Positions 1 to 5,266 of a stretch of DNA of 5,483 bases are shown in pieces; the first letter of the stretch is position 1; each line of letters begins with the position of its first letter. Source of the stretch: a bacterium (GTDB lineage: Bacteria > Pseudomonadota > Alphaproteobacteria > Rs-D84); contig JAAVBR010000010.1 in assembly GCA_014802705.1 (NCBI GenBank), positions 8,054-13,536 on the forward strand, given 5' to 3'. Below the pieces are notes generated by a model. The model searched no databases. It was not told where the DNA came from and saw only the letters and a program-made list of their open reading frames with translations. The translations under genes were made by a program, and so were the position numbers.

Positions 1-158
1 CGCGCCAGCCAGATGGCGGTCTGTTGCCGCATGTCCGATGATATGGCCAGCAGCCCCTGACGCCGCAACGCCCCCGTCAGGATCAACAGCCAATCGTGCA
101 AATCCGGGGAAAAGCGCAACATATAATAACAAAAAACGGCACGGCGCAGACGTAACAT
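1..158 (-). CDS. Partial hypothetical protein, 5' end only
   Basis: From an ATG at 158 the minus strand stays open for about 52 codons to the window edge, with no stop. The protein begins MLRLRRAVFCYYMLRFSPDL and continues with a basic, Leu-rich helical stretch (HDWLLILTGALRRQ). I recognise no family. Codons such as CTG, GCG and GGG match the confirmed genes nearby, which supports real coding. A second ATG lies 12 codons in and could be the true start. Neither ATG has a convincing Shine-Dalgarno; only a G-rich GGTCGGGG precedes the first. It is divergent from the tRNA-Asp unit, about 60 bases from that promoter. The call rests only on the open frame and codon use. Confidence 0.4.
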   Translation of the reverse strand, partial: MLRLRRAVFCYYMLRFSPDLHDWLLILTGALRRQGLLAISSDMRQQTAIWLA

Positions 159-218
159 GCCCCGACCATAACACAAAGGGCGTGCGGTGGCAAAAATAAA
201 TTTTATGAAAAAAAGGGC

Positions 219-247
219 TTGCAATTATATTTGGAACAGGATAATAT
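219..247 (+). promoter_or_regulatory. Promoter of the tRNA-Asp gene
   Basis: TTGCAA at 219-224, a 17-base spacer, then TAATAT at 242-247 (GATAAT at 240-245 also fits). The predicted transcription start near 254 leaves only about five bases before the tRNA, as is normal for tRNA genes. The same -35 hexamer, TTGCAA, recurs in the strong minus-strand promoter at 5308-5335. Confidence 0.7.
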
Positions 248-258
248 ACGAACGCTCT

Positions 259-336
259 GGGGTTGTAGCTCAGTTTGGTTAGAGCGTCTGCCTGTCACGC
301 AGAAGGTCGCGGGTTCGAGCCCCGTCAATCCCGCCA
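259..336 (+). tRNA. tRNA-Asp (anticodon GTC)
   Basis: A complete cloverleaf. The acceptor stem is GGGGTTG/CAATCCC with one G-U pair, and the D arm is GCTC...GAGC. The anticodon stem TCTGC/GCAGA encloses the loop CTGTCAC, with anticodon GTC at 294-296. The T arm is GCGGG-TTCGAGC-CCCGT. The discriminator is G, and CCA is encoded at 334-336. It has its own promoter directly upstream and its own terminator directly downstream, so it is a single-gene transcription unit. Confidence 0.97.
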
Positions 337-343
337 GAGATTT

Positions 344-373
344 AACGCACCGCACGGTGCGTTGATTTTTTTT
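344..373 (+). terminator. Rho-independent terminator of tRNA-Asp
   Basis: A perfect 9-bp stem, AACGCACCG/CGGTGCGTT (344-352 with 355-363), has a 2-base CA loop, so the active hairpin probably opens slightly. It is followed by GA and eight Ts (366-373). It lies eight bases past the tRNA CCA end. The corresponding place in the second repeat copy (613-624) keeps GCGTTGATTTTT but has lost the 5' arm. Confidence 0.85.
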
Positions 374-387
374 CTGGCCTGTATTAT

Positions 388-501
388 GTCGGGGGGGCTG
401 TCTGCTATACCACAGGGTTCGCCCAAAGGCAGACGGAGTCATTTTTGCTAAGTTATGATTTTTGAACTCCCCGACCGTCTTTTGTGGCGGTCTGCTTTTT
501 T
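388..501 (+). ncRNA. Three-way-junction RNA element, copy 1, ending in a terminator
   Basis: Closing helix P1 pairs 388-396 with 467-475 (GTCGGGG core against CCCCGAC). P2 pairs 398-405 (CTGTCTGC) with 429-436 (GCAGACGG). Its 23-base loop, 406-428, is identical in copy 2 and contains GGG-TTCG-CCC. P3 pairs AGTCAT (437-442) with ATGATT (455-460) around a variable 12-base loop. A terminator hairpin, GACCGTC (473-479) with GGCGGTC (486-492) followed by TGC and six Ts, shares bases 473-475 with P1. Differences from copy 2 inside the helices keep pairing through G-U wobbles. No ORF follows it, and it has no promoter of its own because the tRNA terminator ends at 373. It would be reached by readthrough from the tRNA, or may be a decaying duplicate. 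I know no Rfam family that fits. Confidence 0.6.
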
Positions 502-505
502 ATCG

Positions 506-534
506 TTGCGTACCCCTTTGCCACGTGGTATAAT
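506..534 (+). promoter_or_regulatory. Promoter upstream of RNA copy 2 and the nuclease gene
   Basis: TTGCGT at 506-511, a 17-base spacer, then a consensus TATAAT at 529-534. The predicted start is near 541. It is the only good plus-strand promoter between the copy 1 terminator and the nuclease gene, so it probably makes a leader of about 225 bases that includes RNA copy 2. The layout (TTGCnn, 17 bases, -10, then ACGAAC) parallels the tRNA-Asp promoter. Confidence 0.6.
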
Positions 535-540
535 CGGGAA

Positions 541-568
541 CGAACCCAATCGGGAAAAGTTGGGTTCG
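541..568 (+). repeat. Perfect 9-bp inverted repeat at the predicted 5' end of the leader
   Basis: CGAACCCAA (541-549) pairs perfectly with TTGGGTTCG (560-568) across a 10-base loop, TCGGGAAAAG. It begins at the predicted transcription start. It could be a 5' stabilising hairpin or an operator. AATCGGGAA also occurs twice here (532-540 and 548-556). Bases 568-600 follow with GGGGCTTTAGCTGG, which resembles the first bases of a tRNA but does not fold as one. Confidence 0.5.
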
Positions 569-638
569 GGGCTTTAGCTGGCCCATACATACACGCGCGC
601 AGAGATTTCTTTGCGTTGATTTTTCCCTGACCTTTATA

Positions 639-752
639 GGTCGGGGAGCCGTCTGCTATACCACAGGGTTCGCCCAAAGGCAGATGGAGTCATTCTCGTG
701 TATTATGATTAGCTAACTCCCCGACCGTCTTTTGCGACGGTCTGCTTTTTTT
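639..752 (+). ncRNA. Three-way-junction RNA element, copy 2: putative attenuator leader of the nuclease gene
   Basis: P1 is a perfect 10-bp helix, GGTCGGGGAG (639-648) with CTCCCCGACC (717-726). P2 pairs CCGTCTGC (649-656) with GCAGATGG (680-687). The P2 loop (657-679) is identical to copy 1. P3 pairs AGTCAT (688-693) with ATGATT (705-710) around an 11-base loop that differs from copy 1. The terminator GACCGTC/GACGGTC (723-729 with 736-742), then seven Ts (746-752), uses 723-726, which are also the end of P1. The two folds therefore exclude each other, as in riboswitches and attenuators where P1 acts as an antiterminator. The U-run ends 13 bases before the nuclease ATG, leaving no room for another promoter. 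The ligand or trigger is unknown. Confidence 0.6.
723..752 (+). terminator. Conditional terminator just upstream of the nuclease gene
   Basis: A 7-bp stem, GACCGTC with GACGGTC, has the loop TTTTGC. It is followed by TGC and seven Ts. The equivalent hairpin in copy 1 (473-501) has a U-G pair where this one has U-A, so the helix is kept. Its 5' arm overlaps P1 of the RNA element by four bases. Confidence 0.75.
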
Positions 753-765
753 CAATGGGGGAAAG

Positions 766-1389
766 ATGCGGAACGTTTTTGTCTTTTTATGTGTGGGGTG
801 TGTTGGGCTGGGCGCCTGTTCGGAAAGCGATACAGATTTATCACGTATGGATTTAAAAATATTTCAAGACAATAAGACCGGCGCGATGATTTTTAGCGGT
901 CGCCCCACAAAAATAACCGACGGGGATACGATTGTGTTGGCGGGGGTCCTGAAAATCCGCATGGCCGGGATTGATGCGCCCGAAAGTCGCCAACGGTGCG
1001 TGGATGAAAACGGCGTTGAATATGCCTGTGGCAAAATGGCCACCCAACATTTACGCCAAATCATTGGCGCGGCGCGTGTGCAATGCCGGTTGCATGGGAA
1101 CGACCGATATGGCCGATACATCATGACATGCCACAAGCCCGACGGCACCGACATTCATGAACAAATGGTGCGCGACGGATACGCGGTTGTGTCCACGTAT
1201 GGGCCCGACACATATTTGGCCGCGGAAACCGCGGCGCGCGATAATAAACGCGGCCTGTGGCGTGGGGCGTTTGGACATCCGTACTGTTTCCGGCATCAGA
1301 AAACGTCAGGCGACATGTTTCGTGTCCTGTGCGCCGATAACAAATATTACAGGGGTTGGGACATTAAAAAAGACAAGGCATCAAAATAA
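766..1389 (+). CDS. Staphylococcal-nuclease-like (thermonuclease) lipoprotein
   Basis: A 207-residue secreted nuclease of the SNase/TNase family (Ca2+-dependent phosphodiesterase on DNA and RNA). Residues 1-17 form a signal peptide ending in the lipobox LGAC with Cys18, so it is probably a lipoprotein. Ser at +2 would favour outer-membrane sorting under the E. coli rule. The nuclease fold runs from about 46 to 170. Metal-site residues appear as Asp54 (TDGDT) and Asp70 (GIDAPES). The catalytic equivalents of SNase Arg35, Glu43 and Arg87 are Arg65, Glu73 and Arg117 (DRYGR), so it should be active. RGLWRG ends the domain. Cys78/Cys88, Cys107/Cys122 and Cys174/Cys189 could form disulfides. The start has GGGGAAAG directly upstream. 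Transcription must pass the terminator ending at 752. Possible roles are nucleic-acid scavenging or defence against extracellular DNA. Confidence 0.92.
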   Translation: MRNVFVFLCVGCVGLGACSESDTDLSRMDLKIFQDNKTGAMIFSGRPTKITDGDTIVLAGVLKIRMAGIDAPESRQRCVDENGVEYACGKMATQHLRQIIGAARVQCRLHGNDRYGRYIMTCHKPDGTDIHEQMVRDGYAVVSTYGPDTYLAAETAARDNKRGLWRGAFGHPYCFRHQKTSGDMFRVLCADNKYYRGWDIKKDKASK

Positions 1390-1419
1390 AAAAATCCCCG
1401 CCATTCGGCGGGATTTTTT
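1390..1419. terminator. Bidirectional terminator between the nuclease gene and grpE
   Basis: The stem CCCGCC (1397-1402) with GGCGGG (1407-1412) and loop ATTC has an A-run on the left (1388-1394) and six Ts on the right (1414-1419). It can therefore stop transcription in both directions. The A-run starts in the nuclease TAA, and the right-hand Ts run into the grpE stop codon (1418-1420), so convergent genes share one compact terminator. Confidence 0.9.
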
Positions 1420-1972
1420 ATTTACATACCACGACCATGGCGGTGCGCAGGACGCTGTCGCCGAACATGTATCCCGCCTGTAATTCCGACACGATCGTGT
1501 TCGGGGCGGGTTTCGGATCGCAATCGGCCGGGGCGTCGGTCACCTGGATCGCGTTATGAAATTGCGGGTTTAAAATCTGACCCACGGTTTCAATGCGGGT
1601 GATGCCCACCTGGGCCAGGGATGCGTCCATCGCGCGGGCCATGGCCTGGATCCCGGGGTCGTCCGGCGTGTGTGCGCACGCCGCCGTAATCGCGTCCACC
1701 ATGGGCAGAAAATGATCCGCCACCGACATCGCACGCGTGCGCGCGGCCGATTCCATATCCAGGGATGCCCGCCGCCGCGTATTTTCCAATTCCGCCGCCA
1801 GGCGCAGGTATTTGTCGTTTAATTCGGCAACCTGGGCCGTTAAATCCGCGATGGTTTGGGTATCGTCGGGTGTCGGCGCCGCGGCCGGCGCATCGGTCGC
1901 CGGGGCGGCATCCGTCGCGTCCGGGGCCGGATCAATAGAGACTTCGTCGATTTTAATGTCTTGTTCTGCCAT
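1418..1972 (-). CDS. grpE: GrpE, nucleotide exchange factor for DnaK
   Basis: GrpE releases ADP from DnaK in the cytoplasmic Hsp70 cycle. The protein has 184 residues, within the usual range. Residues 12-38 are a low-complexity Ala/Pro/Asp linker. A coiled coil follows at about 39-80 (LTAQVAELNDKYLRLAAELE). The four-helix-bundle region runs to about 125. The C-terminal beta domain carries the family signature as NPQFHNAIQV and QAGYMFGDSVLRTAMVVV. Family members more often read Y-x-x-x-D-R-V-L-R-P-A here, so Ser173 and Thr177 are mild variants. I chose ATG at 1972. A TTG three codons upstream is possible, but neither start has a strong Shine-Dalgarno (GGAT only). It lies 40 bases after tpiA on the same strand and is probably co-transcribed. 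No dnaK or dnaJ is in view, so heat-shock control is not evident here. Confidence 0.95.
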   Translation of the reverse strand: MAEQDIKIDEVSIDPAPDATDAAPATDAPAAAPTPDDTQTIADLTAQVAELNDKYLRLAAELENTRRRASLDMESAARTRAMSVADHFLPMVDAITAACAHTPDDPGIQAMARAMDASLAQVGITRIETVGQILNPQFHNAIQVTDAPADCDPKPAPNTIVSELQAGYMFGDSVLRTAMVVVCK

Positions 1973-2012
1973 AGTTTTCAATCCGTTTGGGTTGTTTTGG
2001 GTTATAATAGCG

Positions 2013-2717
2013 TTATTTCACACTGGTTATTATAGGTATGAAATCGTCCGGTTTCAAGGATGCGCCCCCCACCAACACCCCGTCGACATGCGGAATCGAC
2101 ATAATTTCCGCGGCATTGTTGCCTTTGACACTGGCGCCGTACAGGATCGGTGTGGTACCGATGCCCATGGTGTCCAACGTGCGGGCGATCAAATCATGTG
2201 CCGCCGCGATTTCGTCGCGCGTCGGCGTCAATCCCGCCCCGATGGCCCAGCGCGGTTCGTACGCGATAATCACCGCGCCGCCGTCCGGGACGCATTCGCG
2301 CACGCCGGATTCAATAATGGTCATGGTTTGGCCGGCATCGCGTTCCGCCATGGTTTCGCCGACACAGATAATCGGTGTCAATCCCGCGGCGATGGCCGCG
2401 GCAGCCTTGGCCCGGACAACATCATTTGTTTCGCCATGATATTGGCGGCGTTCGCTGTGGCCGACGATCACATATTTGGCGCCGGTGTCCGCAATCATGG
2501 CGGCGGACACGTCGCCGGTATAGGCGCCGTGGTCATGGGCACTGACATCCTGGGCGCCCAGGGCCGCGCGGTGTGTCGCCCCACAGGTGCACAGCATCGG
2601 GAACGGCGGACAGATAATCATCACATTTTCGGTGTCCACATTATCCAGGGCCGCCATCATGTCGCGCAGGGCGGCGGGCGTGCCATTCATCTTCCAATTT
2701 CCGGCAATAATTTTCAT
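2013..2717 (-). CDS. tpiA: Triose-phosphate isomerase
   Basis: Interconverts dihydroxyacetone phosphate and glyceraldehyde 3-phosphate in glycolysis and gluconeogenesis; a cytoplasmic TIM barrel. At 234 residues it is somewhat shorter than the common 245-255. Catalytic residues are visible: Asn7 and Lys9 (GNWKMNG), the electrophile His87 (HSERR) and the base Glu154 (AYEP). Flexible loop 6 reads PRWAIGAG, with Arg156 and Ala161 where Val/Ile and Thr are usual. Phosphate-binding segments are YGASVKG (193-199) and GVLVGGASLK (213-222). The start is clear: AGGAAGG sits six bases upstream of the ATG. It is divergent from the PpiD-like gene with 69 bases between them. I could not pick out a convincing promoter for tpiA in that gap. 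Confidence 0.97.
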   Translation of the reverse strand: MKIIAGNWKMNGTPAALRDMMAALDNVDTENVMIICPPFPMLCTCGATHRAALGAQDVSAHDHGAYTGDVSAAMIADTGAKYVIVGHSERRQYHGETNDVVRAKAAAAIAAGLTPIICVGETMAERDAGQTMTIIESGVRECVPDGGAVIIAYEPRWAIGAGLTPTRDEIAAAHDLIARTLDTMGIGTTPILYGASVKGNNAAEIMSIPHVDGVLVGGASLKPDDFIPIITSVK

Positions 2718-2786
2718 GTGTTTCCTTCCTTTTTTTCGTTGATTTTACAGTTTTCGTTTTGCTATGGTAACGCAAAAGGGGATCAA

Positions 2787-4196
2787 ATGCTAGAATATTT
2801 ACGTAATGCCGCCGAAAAACCGATTGCGAAGATTTTAATCGGAATTTTGGCGTTTTCTTTTGTCGGATGGGGCGTCGCCGAATGGATTTTTGGCAACGTG
2901 GTTCAGACCAATACGTTGATGACGGTGGGGGGCGATGCCATCACGGTCGAAGACTTTAATGCCGAAAAATCGCACCAGTTGGCCGCCATGGGCCGTGATC
3001 AGCAAAAGCAGATTTATACCAATCCGGCGGCGGCGGCGACGCTGACCCAGGGGGTGATCGCGACGTTGATGAATAATAAAATGGTGGCGCGGCGTGCGGC
3101 GGCCCTGGGGTTCGTGGTGACGGATCGGCGGGTGGCGCGCGAAATTCGCGAATTTCCGGAATTTCAAATGAACGGCCAATTTTCGACATATATGTTTGAT
3201 GCGGTCTTGGCCCAGGCGGGGTATAGCGAGGCGAGTTTTGCCGATTACCTGCGCGGCCAAATTATGCGTTCTATGACGTTGGGGTCGGTGTCGGTGCCGG
3301 TGGCGACGCCGAAATTCGCGGTTCAGGCCGCGTATGACGCCCGCAATGGCCAGCGGAAAATTGAATACGCGACCGTGAAATATGCGGATATCAAAACCGA
3401 CGCGCCCAGCGATGACGAATTGCGTGAATTTTATGCCAAAAATCCGCGCACCATTGCCGAAAGCCGCGATGTGGCCTATGTCTTGGTGCCCGGCCAGATG
3501 GATCGGCCCGATGTCTATGACGCGGCCATGGCCACCGCCCAGAAAATCGAAGATGCCTTGATCGGGGGCGATGCGATGAAAGACGTGGCGGCGCAAAACA
3601 AGGCCCAGTTTGGTATGCGGCGCGGGATGACCGCGGGGGCTGCGGCGGACAAAGTCTTGACCGCGGATCTGGTGGCGCGCGCCATGACCATGGACGAAGG
3701 CATCGAAAGTGAAATCATCGAAACGCCGGCGGGTCTGATGATCATGCGGGTGGAAAAAATTGTGCCGGCCCATGCCGCCGAATTCAAAGATGTGAAACAG
3801 GATTTGATCGCGGATTGGCGCCGGGATCGCCAGCGGCGCGATGCCTATGTCCGGGCGAACGAATTGTTGGTGGATCTGAACGCGGGCAAGGGACTGCGCG
3901 GGAAAAAGGCCGCGACCGTCACCCGGACCACGGGGGCACCGACCGATGTTTTGGTGGCGGCCTTTGCCGGGGCGCCGGGGGGCAATTCGATTGTGTCGGG
4001 GACGGACGCGTTTTATGTCGTGCATATCGGCGACGCCATCGCGCCCAAGGCCGATGCCAAGGCCACAGATGCCCTGAAGACCGAGGTTCAGAATATGACC
4101 ACGCGCATGTTGATGGATGATTATAACGCGTTCTTGATGCGGGAATATCCGGTCAAGGTGAACACCAAGACATTTAACAAATTCTTGGGCCAATAA
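2787..4196 (+). CDS. SurA_N/PpiD-like membrane-anchored periplasmic chaperone, parvulin domain degenerate
   Basis: A 469-residue protein of the PpiD group, which helps fold exported proteins at the Sec translocon. An N-terminal cytoplasmic stub with LRNAAEKPIAK precedes a single membrane helix (about 14-35). A SurA_N-type chaperone domain (about 42-170) includes VGGDAITVEDF and FPEFQMNGQFSTYMFD, very like E. coli PpiD. Residues 190-330 have the layout of a parvulin domain (VAYVLV, then a helix, then IIETPAGLMIMRVEKI). They lack the His of the usual HILV motif and the GG-LG loop, so isomerase activity is doubtful. E. coli PpiD has about 620 residues; this is shorter. A helical tail (330-365 and 425-455) follows. 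The start is the ATG with AAGGGGA just upstream. The frame is open far to the left, but that part is antisense to tpiA and grpE. Confidence 0.88.
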   Translation: MLEYLRNAAEKPIAKILIGILAFSFVGWGVAEWIFGNVVQTNTLMTVGGDAITVEDFNAEKSHQLAAMGRDQQKQIYTNPAAAATLTQGVIATLMNNKMVARRAAALGFVVTDRRVAREIREFPEFQMNGQFSTYMFDAVLAQAGYSEASFADYLRGQIMRSMTLGSVSVPVATPKFAVQAAYDARNGQRKIEYATVKYADIKTDAPSDDELREFYAKNPRTIAESRDVAYVLVPGQMDRPDVYDAAMATAQKIEDALIGGDAMKDVAAQNKAQFGMRRGMTAGAAADKVLTADLVARAMTMDEGIESEIIETPAGLMIMRVEKIVPAHAAEFKDVKQDLIADWRRDRQRRDAYVRANELLVDLNAGKGLRGKKAATVTRTTGAPTDVLVAAFAGAPGGNSIVSGTDAFYVVHIGDAIAPKADAKATDALKTEVQNMTTRMLMDDYNAFLMREYPVKVNTKTFNKFLGQ

Positions 4197-4226
4197 AAAA
4201 ATCCCCGCCGGACGGCGGGATTTTTT
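4197..4226. terminator. Terminator after the PpiD-like gene
   Basis: The stem CCCGCC (4204-4209) with GGCGGG (4214-4219) and loop GGAC is followed by A and six Ts (4221-4226). An A-run precedes it, merging with the TAA stop. It is nearly identical in design to the terminator at 1390-1419. Confidence 0.9.
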
Positions 4227-4274
4227 GTTGGGGGGGATGAAAAGGATCCTGGGGCGATGTGGGGTGGCGTGCGG

Positions 4275-4280
4275 TATAAT
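4275..4280 (+). promoter_or_regulatory. Likely -10 box of the half-ferritin gene
   Basis: A consensus TATAAT stands 26 bases before the start codon. No good -35 is visible at 16-18 bases upstream, where the sequence is G-rich. A start near 4287 would give a leader of about 20 bases carrying the Shine-Dalgarno AAAAGGA (4294-4300). The preceding gene has its own terminator, so a separate promoter is expected here. Confidence 0.5.
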
Positions 4281-4306
4281 GGGGCAACCCAACAAAAGGA
4301 TTTTTC

Positions 4307-4612
4307 ATGCCGCGCTTTGCCGATATTCATAATGTCCGTGCACCGAACACACCGTTAAGCCAGACCGAGATTTTACGTGCCCTGAAATTCGGGATCGCGT
4401 CGGAATTCGAGGCCATTCAAATCTATCAACAAATTATGGAAAGTACCGACAATGATCAGGTGCGCATTGTCTTGACCGATATTACCCAGGATGAAATGCA
4501 TCATGCGGGGGCGCTGATGAAATTGTTGGATGTCTTGGCGCCGGGGGACAGTGCCCAATACGCCCACGGCATGCAAAAGGCCGTGAATGAATTGGGGCTG
4601 ACCGAAAAATAA
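4307..4612 (+). CDS. Half-ferritin (single ExxE...ExxH helical hairpin), encapsulated-ferritin-like
   Basis: A 101-residue ferritin-like protein with one pair of helices (about 18-46 and 49-78), not the four of a normal ferritin. Metal-ligand candidates are Glu33 and Glu35 (SEFEA) in the first helix, and Glu63 and His66 (DEMHHA) in the second. Tyr40 follows the first motif. The pattern matches the EncFtn family (for example ELEA...EEKEHA in Rhodospirillum rubrum), which builds its di-iron ferroxidase site at a dimer interface. The probable role is Fe(II) oxidation, storage or detoxification. No encapsulin gene is in view, and the C-terminus (VNELGLTEK) does not look like an encapsulin cargo tag, so it may act unencapsulated or with a distant shell gene. 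The start has AAAAGGA six bases upstream. Confidence 0.8.
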   Translation: MPRFADIHNVRAPNTPLSQTEILRALKFGIASEFEAIQIYQQIMESTDNDQVRIVLTDITQDEMHHAGALMKLLDVLAPGDSAQYAHGMQKAVNELGLTEK

Positions 4613-4642
4613 AAAAATCCCGGGGCTGTCCCCGGGATTTTT
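4613..4642. terminator. Bidirectional terminator between the half-ferritin and Cys-rich genes
   Basis: A perfect 8-bp stem, TCCCGGGG (4618-4625) with CCCCGGGA (4630-4637), has the loop CTGT. A seven-base A-run lies on the left and five Ts on the right (4638-4642). The right side overlaps the stop codon of the convergent Cys-rich gene (4641-4643). Confidence 0.92.
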
Positions 4643-5198
4643 ATTTATAATAACATTTGTCCGTTAGGGTATAGTCACCGGTGGCGTCAGTGCCCGACCC
4701 GATGGGTAAATAACATGACGTGATGACCGTGCCATAGGCGTCGGTTAGGCCATTGTCTGGACAACGGACGCAATCACCACCAGATTTATAATAATTATTG
4801 ACACAATAGTCACAGGTTCTGTTGACATGTCCGGCGATCGGATTGGTGCCGGCGGCGGTGTTGCCGGCGCATGCGACGCAAGTGCCATTGGTGGCATAAT
4901 AATATTTTGCCACGCAGGCCAGGGTATTTTCTTGGATAACGCAATCGCTGGCGGTCAGTGTATTCGTTGTTGCCCCAGTTGCCGTTTGGGTATCCACACA
5001 GACATAGTTGGTGGTGTAAGAAAATTCCTGGATAGGTCCAAACAGATTCTGACAGATTAAAAAAGGACCCCCGGGCCAGAGTGATCGGCCATCCATGGAA
5101 AAAATAGCAATGTTTGGGTATGCGCCCATTATAGCCTGGCCGCAGATGGTTTGGGCCATGGTCGGCGCCGAAAACAAACCGACGTTTGGATTAGGCAT
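4641..5198 (-). CDS. Cys-rich exported protein whose 5' end is disrupted by an inversion
   Basis: The readable frame gives 185 residues from the first possible ATG. There are 13 cysteines, including CxxC pairs at 107/110, 129/132 and 143/146, in a loose repeat of the form YYxxNGTCVAC / YYKSGGDCVRC. The C-terminus reads CYLPIGS...CYYK. Such spacing suggests a disulfide-rich secreted or surface protein. I know no function for it. The N-terminus MPNPNVGLFSAPTMAQ keeps a signal-peptidase-like site (TMA before Q) but lacks a basic n-region and most of the hydrophobic core. The ATG has no Shine-Dalgarno; CTCCTCC, its complement, lies there instead. An in-frame TAA (5235-5237) precedes it, with no other start between. 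The missing start lies inverted at 5205-5260. As it stands the gene is probably not exported and may not be translated. Confidence 0.7.
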   Translation of the reverse strand: MPNPNVGLFSAPTMAQTICGQAIMGAYPNIAIFSMDGRSLWPGGPFLICQNLFGPIQEFSYTTNYVCVDTQTATGATTNTLTASDCVIQENTLACVAKYYYATNGTCVACAGNTAAGTNPIAGHVNRTCDYCVNNYYKSGGDCVRCPDNGLTDAYGTVITSCYLPIGSGTDATGDYTLTDKCYYK

Positions 5199-5266
5199 AA
5201 AAGCGGAGGAGAAAAGTGCGGAAAACTGGGATTTTTATTTTGGGAATTTTGTCGTATGCAAACGTC
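5181..5266. other. Inverted segment carrying the start of the Cys-rich gene
   Basis: GACGTTTG (5181-5188) and CAAACGTC (5259-5266) are 8-bp inverted repeats around 70 bases. On the plus strand this interval holds GGAGGAG, a GTG start and the first half of a signal peptide, facing away from the gene body. Inverting it in silico joins MRKTGIFILGILSYA in frame to NVGLFSAPTMAQ of the Cys-rich protein. That gives a normal signal peptide and a protein of about 196 residues, placed behind the promoter at 5308-5335. The same flip turns the flanking 15-bp direct repeat into a perfect hairpin. This may be a phase switch, a fixed inversion or an artefact. Confidence 0.7.
5185..5199 (+). repeat. 15-bp direct repeat, left copy
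   Basis: TTTGGATTAGGCATA, identical to 5269-5283 and exactly 84 bases away. On the minus strand it supplies the ATG at 5198 (ATGCCTAATCC). In the opposite orientation of the inverted segment it would pair perfectly with the right copy as a 15-bp stem with a 6-base loop, just upstream of the Shine-Dalgarno. Confidence 0.85.

Noticed and set aside
203..442. Minus-strand ORF of 79 codons across the tRNA
   Set aside because: It includes GLEPATFCVTGRRSNQTELQP, the familiar false protein produced by reading antisense through a tRNA gene. The rest covers the terminator and RNA copy 1.
568..600. A second tRNA after GGGGCTTTAGCT
   Set aside because: There is no anticodon arm, T arm or matching 3' acceptor strand. 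At most it is a remnant.
453..677. Minus-strand ORF of 74 codons between the RNA copies
   Set aside because: It is antisense to the promoter, inverted repeat and RNA copy 2, with no family resemblance and no RBS.
405..700. Short minus-strand peptide MTPSAFGRTLWYSR present antisense in both RNA copies
   Set aside because: The shared frame follows from DNA identity of the copies, with only one base different. No Shine-Dalgarno was seen, and the substitutions are better explained by RNA helices and a plus-strand terminator.
2739..2768. Promoter TTGATT-N18-TATGGT for the PpiD-like gene
   Set aside because: Both hexamers match the consensus at only four of six positions, too weak to list as a feature, though some promoter must lie in this 69-base gap.
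1737..2786. Long upstream extension of the PpiD-like frame
   Set aside because: This part is antisense to grpE and tpiA and is compositionally odd. The true start at 2787 has a Shine-Dalgarno and begins the recognisable membrane anchor.
2835..4295. 486-codon minus-strand ORF
   Set aside because: It is a His/Arg/Gly-rich shadow of the PpiD-like gene, produced by the GC-rich codon pattern.
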